Source: Xanthoparmelia taractica
Taxonomy: Eukaryota; Ascomycota; Lecanoromycetes; Lecanorales; Parmeliaceae
Length of the DNA: 64,000 nucleotides
Assembly: GCA_033085395.1 (NCBI GenBank)
Contig: JANQBS010000218.1
Span: 1-64,000, forward strand
Direction: 5' to 3'
Shown: in pieces, positions 21,499 to 32,471 of the stretch
Layout of the letters: every line of letters starts with the position of its first letter
How positions within the stretch are numbered: position 1 is the stretch's first letter
Program-made: the position numbers and the translations under genes
The notes under the pieces: model-generated
What the model was told of the DNA's origin: nothing
The model's input: the letters and a program-made list of their open reading frames with translations, nothing else
Databases searched by the model: none

Positions 21499-23977
21499 AT
21501 GACGAGCAACAAAGAGGTCCATGCGTCAGGGACAGTACAAGATAATGCAGATATCAGAAGAAGAAACGTTCCTGGTGGACAGAACGGCGCCCTCACTCCG
21601 TCTAAGGAGGAGATTGACGAGAAAAAATCCCAGAAGGTGCGGCCCATGGCTGGCTGTATGCTGGAGTGGCTACGCTGACACCCTCTACTTCAGCCAAAGT
21701 TGCAGTCTCCCTCAATTTTATCTACACTCGACGAATATGAATTCATTGTTGCCCCTCTAATCTTTACATTCCTTGCCTTTTTCACAAGGATGTACAAGAT
21801 AGGCTTGTCGGATATCGTGACCTGGGATGAAGCTCAGTGAGTTTGGGCTTCAACTTCGGGGCGAAGGAAACTTCAGAGCGCAGTACTAATGATCCGTCTC
21901 CGTATAGCTTTGGCAAATTCGGCTCCCACTACTTGAAACGGGAGTTCTATTTCGATGTTCATCCTCCTCTAGGGAAGATGTTGGTCGGCCTTTCCGGCTT
22001 GTTGGCGGGCTACAATGGCTCGTTCGAGTTTAAGTCTGGTGAAAAATACCCCACAGAGCTCAACTATACCTTCATGCGCCTCTTCAATTCAGCATTCGGC
22101 GCCGTGTGCGTACCCCTAGCATATTTCACGGCGAAAGAGATGAATTTCAGACGATCGACTGTGTGGTTGGTGACAATGGCAGTGCTCTTCGAGAATTCAT
22201 ACGCAACGATCTCAAGATTCATCCTCCTGGATTCGATGCTTCTCTGTTTTACTTTTACCACGGTACTCGGCTGGGCAAGGTTTCATAGGTTGAGGAATCA
22301 AAGCTTTTCTACTGAATGGTTCACCTGGCTGTTTCTGTGTGGTATCAGCATCGGATGCGTGTGCAGTGTCAAGTGGGTAGGAATGTTCGGTACAGCCCTT
22401 GTTGGATTCTACACAATTGAAGACCTCTGGAACAAGTTTGGAGATGTCAAAATGCCAAAGGTAAAACAGCGCGCCAGCGAAGTGTGACGGTGAAATTGCT
22501 AACAGATCATAGCTTGTACTAGGCCAGCACATTATGGCCAGGGTCGTTGGCCTTATCGTCCTCCCATTACTTGTATACATGTTTTCCTTCTGGGTTCACT
22601 TTCTTGTCTTGGAGAATAGTGGCCCAGGAGATGCACAAATGAGCTCGCTATTTCAGGCAAATCTAAAGGGCACCGATGTCGGAAAAGACAGCCCATTGGA
22701 GGTTGCTTATGGTTCAAGGGCTACACTAAAGAATATGGGCTATGGTGGCGGTCTACTCCATTCCCACGTTCAAACATACCCTGAGGGGTCTCAGCAGCAG
22801 CAGGTGACCTGCTACCATCACAAGGATGCCAACAACGACTGGTTCTTCTATCCAAATCGAAGTATGCCGTTGTACGATCCAGAGCAGCCTATCAGCTACG
22901 TTGGAGACGGCCATGTCCTTCGAATGATTCACTCTCAGACAGGTCGCAATCTCCATTCGCACGCAGTTTCCGCTCCTGTAACCAAAGGTGACAACGAGGT
23001 CTCGTCATATGGCAACACAACGATTGGTGACGAGAAAGACCATTGGACTGTTGAGGTCGTAGACGATGCAGCTTCGAGAGACTGGTCCAAGATTAGGACA
23101 TTGACGACGTCTTTTCGGCTCAAGCACACATCTCTGGGCTGTTACCTACGCGCAGGAAATGTTAATCTCCCGCAGTGGGGTTTCAAGCAGATTGAAGTCA
23201 CCTGCGTGAAAGAGAACAAGCCTCGAGATGTATACACACATTGGAACGTCGAGTCTCATTGGAATGAAAGACGTGAGTGTCTACCGTGTATCATTGACAA
23301 TGACTTACTCATTAATCCGCACAGTACCGGCTGGTGACCCTGGATCTTACAAGTCTCCATTCTTGCGCGACTTTTTGCATCTTAACGTAGCCATGATGAC
23401 GTCCAATAACGCCTTAGTGCCCGATCCCGACAAACAGGATGATCTCGCTTCTCAGTTCTGGCAGTGGCCTATATTGAATGTCGGCCTTCGCATGTGTGGG
23501 TGGGACAATAACATCGTTAAGTACTTCCTCCTCGGCAATCCCATTGTCTATTGGGGCAGCACTCTGTCTCTCGGTGTCTTTGGCGCAATGATAGCATGGT
23601 ATCTCGTCCGCTGGCAACGCGGGTACGACGAGCTCAAGCCTTCGGAAATTGATCAAATCCACTATGCCGGAGTGTATCCCGTTATAGGCTGGTTTCTCCA
23701 CTATCTACCATTTGTGGCTATGGCGCGTGTCACTTACGTTCACCATTATTACCCGGCACTGTACTTTGCTATTCTGACTATGGGATTCGTTATGGACTGG
23801 ATGACCCGTCCGTTAGCGCGAAGGGACAAGAGGATTGAGTGGGCAATCTATGGGTTGCTCTACGCGCTGGTCATCGGGCTGTTCACCTTGTTTAGGGCGA
23901 TCGTATTTGGTATGGAGGGTGATAACAAGCAGTGGAGGCATCTCAAGTGGTTTGACAAATGGCGGATCACCGACTAA
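21499..23977 (+). CDS. pmt2: Dolichyl-phosphate-mannose:protein mannosyltransferase, PMT2 subfamily
   Basis: This ER multi-pass GT39 enzyme transfers mannose from dolichyl-phosphate-mannose to Ser/Thr of secretory proteins, usually as a Pmt1-Pmt2 heterodimer, and is essential for cell-wall integrity in many fungi. Five coding segments, 21499-21636, 21694-21836, 21908-22460, 22513-23272 and 23325-23977, give 748 aa. The catalytic luminal loop shows DIVTWDEA/HFGKFGSHYLKR and FDVHPPLGKMLVGLSG. A MIR domain follows (GGGLLHSHVQTYPEGSQQQ, HSQTGRNLHSH, TTSFRLKH). The C-terminus has MSRVTYVHH-type sequence (MARVTYVHHYYPALYF) and FGMEGDNKQWRHLKWF. The overall sequence matches the PMT2 rather than the PMT1 or PMT4 branch by recognition of these segments. 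Confidence 0.95.
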
Positions 23978-24583
23978 ATGGGTGCAGGTGAACGGTAAGC
24001 CTGGCGGAGATTGGGTAAGAAGAAAGGACCGTGGCCTTGGAGGGAAAGATTCACAGGGGAAAGGCTCGGTGATGTGTAGATCTGGTGTTGTTGAAAGGGC
24101 CTGGCTCTGTATTCTATCATTGCCTTATCCCGGGATTGTTTGAATGGCGATCAGCATCGTATCAACAGAGCGTCGACAATAGCCTACTCTCGATGGATAG
24201 CTGACTGCATAAAAGCATGCTATTCTCCATATACAGCTTGGAAGGTCATTATTATCGATGACGCGTTCAGTGGACCCAGGCACTGCTCTTGGTTTTGTTA
24301 TTGTCGTCTGCTTTCGGCACAGTCGAACTTTTGCTCATTCTATAAATGCTGCCCAGCGATAGTGGTTTGACGAAGTTCTAGCATCGGATTTGTACTGCGC
24401 CCATATACCAGAAACTCCAGCTTACTTAGTCCTGCAGAACAACATGATTCTTTGGAAGGATGGAAGAATGGTTGTATGTTAATGGCGGTGAAGCCAATAT
24501 ATTCCCGGAAGGCCTTTTGTCATAGGAGTGACATTTCGTAGGTGTGTTAGCGAGTCAAAGGAGGTCGGCCGCAAATACGGCCC
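23978..24583. other. Intergenic, nothing recognised
   Basis: This lies downstream of pmt2 and downstream of the weak minus-strand gene. No supported gene or RNA is present. Confidence 0.35.
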
Positions 24584-25255
24584 TCACACAATATAAGCCG
24601 CGAAAGCATAGACAAACGGAGCGTATACCCGAGTATACCGGAGGGCCAGTATCTCATTCAAAGGCCATATCCTGTCTAAGGAAGGTGGCCGGATGTTCTC
24701 TTGTAAGCCACCTACATTCGTGATTTTATGTTGGGACTTGTGGTACTCAGTGTACGCGCTTTGAAATCGGGGAAACACTCGCCCTGAGAGCCACTTCTCA
24801 AATGCGCCTTTAACCCAAGCGGTGATGCATAAGCGATATCCATCGACCATGGCCGCAGTGATGCCAATGTCTTCAAGCTCCCAAGAACTTGGAAACCACG
24901 CGTCTTCGTTTCCTTCTTCGGCTAACACTAATTCATACGGAGATACCTTAAGTATTACCTCCAGTACTATTTGCGTTGGTATTTTCTTAAGTCGAACCTG
25001 TCTAGCGCTGTGGGCAAACGTGGATCGAAATGTAGACTCGATGTTGTTTTATCATCCAACCGCGCTGAATAAGCAAGTTCGCGTGGAAGGGTGGCAAAAG
25101 AAGCTGAAGAAATTTCCAGCAGACTGAGAAACATGAGGTGATTTTTTTTCAGAGGGTACTGATTGAAAACAGTCGAGAACAACGAGCAAAACGACGTAAG
25201 CTTCCAGGGCCTTCAGAATTTCCGAGAATGGGCACCAATTATTGTGGATGATCAT
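24584..25255 (-). CDS. Hypothetical protein, uncertain model
   Basis: The minus strand is open from about 25049 to the stop at 24584 and encodes roughly 150 residues. The composition is coding-like (IPTQIVLEVILK, then AWFPSSWELEDIGITAAMVDG and a stretch rich in Tyr and Ala ending AAYIV). A candidate first exon starting at an ATG at 25255 (MIIHNNWCPFSEILKALEAY) would need a splice I cannot fix. IPTQIVLEV recalls the start of an F-box, but the rest does not support that. I do not recognise the family. It may be a small real gene or a non-coding open stretch. Confidence 0.3.
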
Positions 25256-25581
25256 GAAGGTACCTCTGGTTCGTGAAGGGTAGGATTGATGATCTATCTA
25301 TCTGATTCTGAGAAGGATATGCTGGGGGGTGGACCCCTCCCTCCTAAGCACGTCATGATAAGCTAAGCACCTTCCCCTTCCACGGTTCGGTGCGCCTTGT
25401 GCGCTACGTCATCTGAAGGTCATGTGCAAACATAAGTCAACCCTCTCCCAGTGAGTATGTCTCTAGTAAATTGCGATCTATATTGCTTACACTCTATCCA
25501 TGCCAGTCAAGTTTTCCTACCTCTGTCCTTATCTTCATGTCTCAACCTGATATACCTTGACCGTTCTTGTCGATTACCCCG
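25256..25581. other. Short divergent intergenic region
   Basis: This precedes the gene at 25582. Apart from a G-rich/C-rich stretch near 25324-25345 nothing stands out. Confidence 0.35.
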
Positions 25582-26549
25582 ATGAGGACGACTTTCCCCA
25601 GCCTCTTCCGCGCCACAAATGCCCTGAATCCAGGGCATCGTCCTAAAGGCTCTGGGCTCACAGGCTTTGGGCTCCGTACCACCTCCTGTTCACCATGTCG
25701 CTCGCTCGCACAAGTCCAGTCAAACCGCGACATCTTCCCTGAAATCTGGCTCCCCAGCTCAACTCCGCCCCGTCAACACTCTGGAGCCAAATATGAAGAT
25801 GCTCCACCAGACGAACGGACTTTGAAGCTGGGCAAGAGTACGTTTCGGTCGGTAACTCTTTCAAAATAATCCAAGTACTGATCTCCCTACTCGCGATAGC
25901 GTTACGCATGCTACAATCTCGTCTGCCCAGCCTCCTAGCCTCCCCTCTTCCACCCGAAATACTCTCACCTCACATCACCCTTCACCTTTTCCCTTCGACC
26001 CACCCTCACCTCCCCACAGTCTCCGGCCGCGTCGCCTACCATGCAGCTCTATGGACGGCCCCTATGGCCTGGGGCCGCGTCCCCATCGTTGGCAATGTCA
26101 AGCTCATCATTCTTAGCGAGCGCCTAGTGAGAAATGGACCTACGTACTCTCGCATCGCTCACTCCAACATGAACAACGAGCGCCTTATCGTGCGCTGGAA
26201 AACATGTGGCAAAACACAAGGAAAAGGCGTGGGTGCGCTGTATCGTGGCATTGGGGCTAGTGAACAGGTGGACAAGATTACCGAGTGGTTAGGTGGCGAT
26301 GCGAGAGATGATGAAGAGTTTTGCGGTAAATTCGTCTTTGAATTTGACGAGGAGGGAAGGATTATTACACACACGATAGAGCACGCTGAGGAGAACGGGG
26401 ATCTAGAGAAGACAAGTAAAGTCATTAGCGTGACCGATTGGTTGCTGGGAAGGCCGTGGAAGAAAAGGACGCCGGATTTAGTATGGAGTTGTGTATCGGA
26501 TGAGAATGGCGACGGGAGGAGGAGCAAGCCTGAAGCGAGGCGAGCATGA
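25582..26549 (+). CDS. Conserved fungal protein, probably mitochondrial
   Basis: Two coding segments, 25582-25837 and 25900-26549, give 301 aa. The N-terminus (MRTTFPSLFRATNALNPGHR) is rich in Arg/Ser/Thr and free of acids for over 40 residues, as in mitochondrial presequences. The mature part has a strongly conserved look: SPLPPEILSPHITLHLFPST, VSGRVAYHAALWTAPMAWGR, ERLIVRWKTCGKTQGKG, EFDEEGRIITHTIEHAEE. I recognise it as a conserved Pezizomycotina family but cannot name its function. The RGIGASEQVDKI..FVFEFDEEGRI order resembles SnoaL/NTF2-like folds, which is speculation. The splice junction KLGK/TLRMLQSRLP is supported by canonical GTACGT and GATAG borders. Confidence 0.8.
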
Positions 26550-27078
26550 AGGGCCAAGACGAAGGGGTAGCAGTGCTTTTGGAGAAGAAGACGTCGGCGG
26601 AATGGAGGGTCAGGACTCGATCATGGTTTCCTCGAGGCGGTTGCAAAATGCTTAATGAAGTTGCTTCTTCTCAGAAACACTCGACTCTTTTGCGCTACAT
26701 ACAACGGTCATTTTTGCACACAAGGGCATGATTTCATATATCTCTGTCTCCTTCTACATTGGTCAATATAGCAAGGATGAGCTTAGCTTGGATCCGTGCT
26801 TCGATAGCCAGAAACACAGTAACAGGTCAAGATGTCCCTGAAAGGGGTACGTTGCCTTTTTAGTGTACCTTGACGGGTTACAAGAACGTAATAAACGCCA
26901 ATTCCATTTCAATAATGCTACGCCTTGCTGACGCACCAGGGAGACGACGGATCAAATATCTGAGGCTGCCTTCGTAAGCTCGAAGGGCAACCCGCAGCTG
27001 CTCGAGAACGACTAAAGCATCCATGTCTAGCAAATCTTGGTACACCCAACAGCTTTATGCTCCGAAACCATTAGTATC
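26550..27078. other. Convergent intergenic region
   Basis: This lies between the 3' ends of the 25582 gene (+) and rab11 (-). It would contain both 3' UTRs. No gene is seen. Confidence 0.4.
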
Positions 27079-27971
27079 CTAACAACACTTTCCCGATTTC
27101 GTTTCTTGGTCCGATGATTTGCTAATCTCGAGGACTTTACGCTCGCCTATTGGATTCTGGGCCGAGTCGCCATTATCGAGGGCTTTGCTGGAGACAATGC
27201 GGTATATTTCTGTAGACCTTTAGTAAGCTGTCATCAGATCGATCAGGTATCCGCCAATACCTGTGAGGATGTTCTGGAAGGCAAGCTCGACGTTGCTTGC
27301 ATCTAGCGCCGAAGTTTCAATGAATGACAAGTTGTTGTCGCCTTTGATCGTTAGCCAATGTCGTCCAAGTAAATACATACCCCAGCACTCATACTGGCAA
27401 ACTGTTTCGCCTCCTCCGTAGGGACTGCCCTCAAATGCCTCAAATCGCTTTTGTTTCCAACCAACATAATGACAATATTCGCATCCGCATGATCCCTTAG
27501 CTCTTTCAACCACCGCTGCACATTTTCATACGTCTGATGCTTGCTGATGTCATATACTAGCAGTGCTCCAACAGCTCCTCGATAGTATGCTGACGTGATG
27601 GCACGGTAGCGTTCCTGTCCAGCTGTGTCCCATATCTGAGCTTTGATGGTCTTGGCGTCAACTTGGATGGACCGGGTTGCGAATTCGACACCAATGGTGG
27701 ATTTACTGTCGAGGTTGAATTCGTTGCGGGTGAACCGGGAGAGGAGGTTGGATTTTCCGACGCCAGAGTCTCCGATCAGGACCACTGGTTAAAGAACAAG
27801 TTAGAGCTGGGACAGGAGATGGTGGGTATTCGTAGAAGGGGCCAGGTCATCTTTAGTAGCTGTAAGCCCCGGGGAAGGGTACCTTTGAAGAGGAACTTCA
27901 CCGGACTCAGTTAGCACAGCTTAAAGGATAGACTGCAAATGTGAACATACATCATACTCGTCGTTTGCCAT
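27079..27971 (-). CDS. ypt3: Rab11-family small GTPase (Ypt3/Ypt31 orthologue)
   Basis: This GTPase of the trans-Golgi and recycling endosome controls secretory vesicle formation and tip growth. Five coding segments, 27971-27951, 27895-27883, 27784-27395, 27341-27261 and 27209-27079, give 211 aa. The second exon is only 13 nt and joins MANDEYD/FLFK/VVLIGD. Visible motifs are the P-loop GDSGVGKS, switch I STIGVEF, WDTAGQERY, NKSD and ETSALD. The last exon encodes EIYRIVSSKALDNG and ends SGKCC-stop, a double-Cys geranylgeranylation site. Sequence identity to Rab11 is very high through RAITSAYYRGAVGALLVYDI. The intron between exons 3 and 4 was chosen because it restores FAS/DNNLSFIETSALDAS. Confidence 0.96.
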
Positions 27972-30898
27972 GTTGAGCGTGTCTGTGCTGCAAAGAGACA
28001 AAGAAAAGGAAACTGCGGATGTTAACTGCGGCGTCAGACAAGTTTGATGGATGGAAGAAGGAAGGTATGGGAAGAGAGAGTGAAGTGTTAAGTATTTGCG
28101 GATGTTTTGGTTGCCTGAATGGCAAAAGCTGTACTTTGTTGCTCGACAACTAAGATTCACGCGCTAAGCCTAAGCGGAGCAATTGTACTGTACAACCTCA
28201 AGGTCTCATCACGAAATTTTGCCACGTCTCGTACTGCTACTATTGCGGACCACGCTTTATCCTTACCATTGATGCTGCAAGTCTCGAAGAGCTGGACATG
28301 TGCGTCCTTGTCTGCTAACATGGAGCTACCAAATTACAATGAGTACAGGGAACCGGAACATTCAGTACCTGGTCATCCAAACAGGGCCTTTCTGCCTTGG
28401 ATCACATGCTGTCTGGAATTTATGTAACAGCTATACTCACTGCAATGATGATTTTGACCTTGTTACTGTCCTCCGTCAAAGCAACTGCATCTGCTGAGAG
28501 GTCTCAAGAAGAAGGTCGTGATCTTCCAGATCAAAAAGCAGTATACTCATTTTGAACAGCTCAGTACCGAATATCTTCATTTATCGGAATTGTGAGTTCC
28601 GTATTGATAATTGCTTTGAATACAGGTTGAGTGAATCTGATACATCCAGTCGGAAAGCCGACTCTCAACTAGAGCCATCATGACCACTTTTCCAGAATGA
28701 GTCGTCTTTAGTGGCCACATCTGTCTCGTATCTCGGCATAAAGTGAACCGTCTCTTCGGGACCAGGAGCTTCAATTGCTTTTGCAATACTCCATGCAATG
28801 CTCGCACCAGCACCATGAAGCAGAGCACTCTTCTTGGTGTGCACCAGGAGTGTCCCAGAGATTTTCGAGTCCAATTTATAAACCTGAGGTCTTTGATTTG
28901 GGCGAGATCTAAAACCTCGAGTCGGTGCTTAGAATTACAACAAAAGTTGTGGTCTGCGGGCGCGCTTACTACGCTTTACCGTACCTTGATGGGAAAGTGG
29001 ATTTGGTATCAAAACCCACATTCGATTCTTTTATCCGAAAAGTTGGTACCACGCGGATCCGCCTAACACATCTTTCGTTTCTCGAGATTCAGGAATAGTG
29101 TTCCTTCAATCAAACGACCTGCTGGAATATATGAATTGCCCTCCAAATGGATCTGAGATGCCATGCTCTCATCTAACCAGTGTCCATTGTGATAGTAGTA
29201 TCTACCTTAGCTGCTCTGGATTTGCTTGCGATATTGAAATACATTTGCGCCGCGGCGCAAGGGCCACTTCAGCTAGCGTTTGTTTGTACCTGGTCATACG
29301 AGAAGTATTGCTTGCGCACATATGGATTCTCCTAGACTAACATTCACGCGTCATTAGCAGGCCGAAAGAAGAAATGGCCGAGCAGCAACCAATGCGTGCA
29401 GCACTCCAATAATGCACAATGCTAAAGATCATTATTCCATCAAGGAGATTGTCTCCTCGAGCATCTAACAAGATAGCTGGTTGGATATTCCATAGTGCTG
29501 CAGTATCAACGAGTCAATGAACCAGTGGGTGGGAATGATCGCCATGGCTATCAGCCCTCTCGTAGATGTCTGCCGTTTTAAGAGACACATTCTTTATTTG
29601 TTCCAATCAAGCTTGGTCAAAAGCGAAAAAGCGACCTTATGTCTGATCGAACGCTACTGTCTACAGCCACAGAGAGAGGCACCAGATGTTCGAGATAGAC
29701 TTTGGTCGCCAGAGCAGTGGGGTTCCTTCATGGCGGGGGCCATGCACCTGATTGGCTGAACCTTAGAATCGCACATTGGATATAAGAGCGCCATGAACCG
29801 GATAGAGGACCGCTTCCGCGTACTCTGACTGAGCCCGTGTTTTTGAGGCTTTGGCAGGTGTGACACGAATGAATCCGGCGACCGGATCAGCGGTCTTCGG
29901 GGTCTGCTATTACGATAGAAGAAGGGTATCACTCGCGATTTTATTGCCAATGCGGAGACTCGGGGATACATATTTGGCCATCTATGACGTGTAGCAAAGG
30001 GATGCGCAGGTGAGCTTATCACACAGACGCCAGATTCGCCGTTAGATTCGCCACTTACTGAAACATGAGGCCTATGGGTTTGTGTACTGTACTTGTACAA
30101 GGTAACATAGACGGGCGGTAGGTGTCGAGAAGATGAGCTATAAGGTAGCGTTACGGGGAATAAGATTTCATGATTCAGGATTGATCACCTGCAAGTACCG
30201 TTACGTGGTCTGGTAAGAATAATCTCAATAACAACACTACCATATAATTGAATGATTCCCATGTACTTACTGTATCGCTTACCCTCCCTCAGTTATTCAC
30301 GATCGCTTTACGTGACCCGTGACCCCGTGATCCGTAATTAAAGACGGTTAGAAGTACTTCATTAAAGTAGCTCTCTCTTGTCGCACCCCACGGTTTCGAT
30401 ATATAGGCGCGCTTGTCGCCCAGTCCTTCCGTTCTAACGACAAACAGCAAGCCGAGTCTCGGATGCCATTATTTCTTTGATTTCCCTAGCCATTGAGCCC
30501 CATATCCCACCTCTTACCCAATTCGCGCCATCCTGATCCTCAAACCCCCAACTCGGCCGAGACTCCGCAGCTCAGCCTCCTATATGCGCAGCCAAGGAAA
30601 TCTTCCGATCTTCATGGCCTGCAAGGGTTACTGCGGTCCAGCTACTCACAACAACGCCCAAGGATGTATAGCTTTACCAAACAAGTTTCAAAAAGAACCT
30701 TGCGGCCCAATCCAAGTGCTGAATATCGCCACTTTCACTTACGAGTCAGCCGTTGCCCTGCGACCGTTTAACTGATGATATAGTCTAGCATCTCCCCAAT
30801 CTCCCTCTGGTTGCGAACGACAACAAATTTTTTTCGTCCCATTGCTTTCATACGTTCCCATCCTCTACGTTTGGCTTATGCCGGTGACTGTCGATGCA
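27972..30898. other. Long intergenic region with a possible decayed gene
   Basis: No intact gene is supportable over 2.9 kb. The part nearest 27971 is the rab11 promoter. Between 28665 and about 29515 the minus strand shows coding-like pieces described separately. From 30140 to 30470 there are CGTGACCC/CGTGATCC strings, and 30391-30480 presumably holds the core promoter of the next gene. Confidence 0.4.
28665..29515 (-). pseudogene. Possible decayed or unassembled minus-strand gene
   Basis: Three open pieces appear in order on the minus strand. About 29515-29344 encodes a hydrophobic segment with DTAALWNIQPAILLDARGDN. About 29202-29065 encodes YYYHNGHWLDESMASQIHLE and ends after LEKRKMC. 28874-28665 encodes HTKKSALLHGAGASIAWSIA and ends YETDVATKDDSFWKSGHD followed by GSS and a stop. 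They look coding rather than random, but stops and frame changes lie between them and I found no splice sites that join them. I do not recognise the family. Either it is a degenerating gene or I have missed short exons. Confidence 0.3.
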
Positions 30899-32471
30899 AT
30901 GAGGCGGTCTTCGTCTTTTTTCCCCGTGGCTGTGGCTTTTCTTGTCTTGACCTTGGCTGCTGCTTCGCCTTTGCAACGATCTCACCTGGCGGAGATTGAT
31001 GGGCCACTAACTTCATTATCAGGGCGGAATCCACTGCGTTTGCTGGAGCGAGAATCGGTACCGTCACTGCAGGAAAAGAGGCAGTTGTATAATTGCACGC
31101 ATCTGTCGTCGGCTTTCAATTCCGCATGCTGGCAACAACTCCAACTGAGTAACTTTCTTCTGGGGGGAGGAGAGTGGGGTCTAGGTTGGAACAAATCGAC
31201 TCGTATTTGCGACCATCAATCGAATGATATCAACAATAACGATGGCGCAAACTGCTGCTTCCCCACCGAGGCATGGACGACTTGTTTTCTTCGTCTTGCC
31301 CAAGGTGGAGGCGCACAAGATTGTTCGCAGATCAATGCGCAATTCTGTTCAATGCCACCAGAAAACGCCTTGAGCGACACTCTGCCTGATAATATCCGGC
31401 CAGAAGTGCAATACATACAGAAAAATATCTACGGTATTCTTTTGAACTCACAGCCTCTGTTAGTAAAAACAATAGCTGATTTGACGCCTAGCGGTCAACG
31501 ATTTCTTTACTACCTATTACACTGCACTCACAGCCGCCCAGAGCGATGCTGCGACTACGATTCAAGGTCTCATCAACGAGGTTGACCCGGTCCAACCCAC
31601 CACTTTCTCACTTATTAGTATTCTCACCGCGCTCTCAGTGGGACTGGCGTTCTTAGGAGCCCCAAGTATCGCAGTGTCTATACTCGGACTATCCACTCTA
31701 GCGAGATCTACGGCTCAGGTTATGGTGATCAGTCTACAGCAAGCACCCGGAACAGCAAAAGCGCTTTGGCCAACGGGCACCCAGAATTCGCAATCAATCC
31801 AAATAGGCGCTTTGGAAGCTGAGCTAGGGAACAGCACAAACCAGCTGGCAGAAATGGTGAACAGCGCGGTTCAATTGCTCATGAGCGATGTACCAACATT
31901 TGTCAAGTTCGTCGAAAGCGGACAGTATTCGGGCACGCAATCGCTTTCCCTACCCAGCAAAGTTGAAGGCCTCGACTATGCTCTGAGGACCTACATGACT
32001 TCGGAAGCTTTTGCACAAAATGGATGGGTGTCGGGAGCCATGATTGGCCCCTTCGAGACCGTGCAAGACGTAGAGAACCACGTACCTGCAGGTGGCGGTG
32101 CGAGTTGCACCATGGGCAACAATAGCGTTTGCTATACGGAGGTAGGGGCAGCATATTTTTGGAGCCAGCCTACTGGGCGTCTCTACTCGTTCGCAAACAC
32201 CAAAAACTTTATTGGCGTTACTGCATATCAGCTACTGCAAGACACTGTTGACAACAACTGGGCAATCCTCCAAGTGCTATTCGATGGGAGCTTCAATTGC
32301 ACCGCGAGAGGAAATTTTGGAAACTCGATTGTAAACTTCAACTGGGACGGAACGCTGGACATTGCGTGTATCTCGCAGCTCCCAACCCATGTTGCGTGTG
32401 GACCAGTGTGTCCTGTTCCTCTGGTCAAGGGTCAATGTCCTTTTCCGTCAGGGGAACAATGCCATTCGTAA
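30899..32471 (+). CDS. Secreted or membrane-anchored Cys-rich protein of unknown function
   Basis: Coding segments 30899-31433 and 31492-32471 give 504 aa. The N-terminus MRRSSSFFPVAVAFLVLTLA followed by AASPLQ is a classic signal peptide; an in-frame ATG at 30878 would add seven residues. The first half has paired cysteines (NCTHLSSAFNSACW, NCCFPTEAWTTCF, DCSQINAQFC) and NxT/S glycosylation sites. After the intron a stretch of about 40 hydrophobic, Gly/Ala/Ser-rich residues (SVGLAFLGAPSIAVSILGLS) could span a membrane once or twice. The C-terminus is again Cys-rich (ACGPVCPVPLVKGQCPFPSG). The junction YIQKNIY/AVNDFFTTYYTALT is supported by GTATTC..CCTAG borders and phase. I cannot name the family. 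The architecture fits large extracellular proteins common in plant-associated and saprotrophic ascomycetes. Confidence 0.8.
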
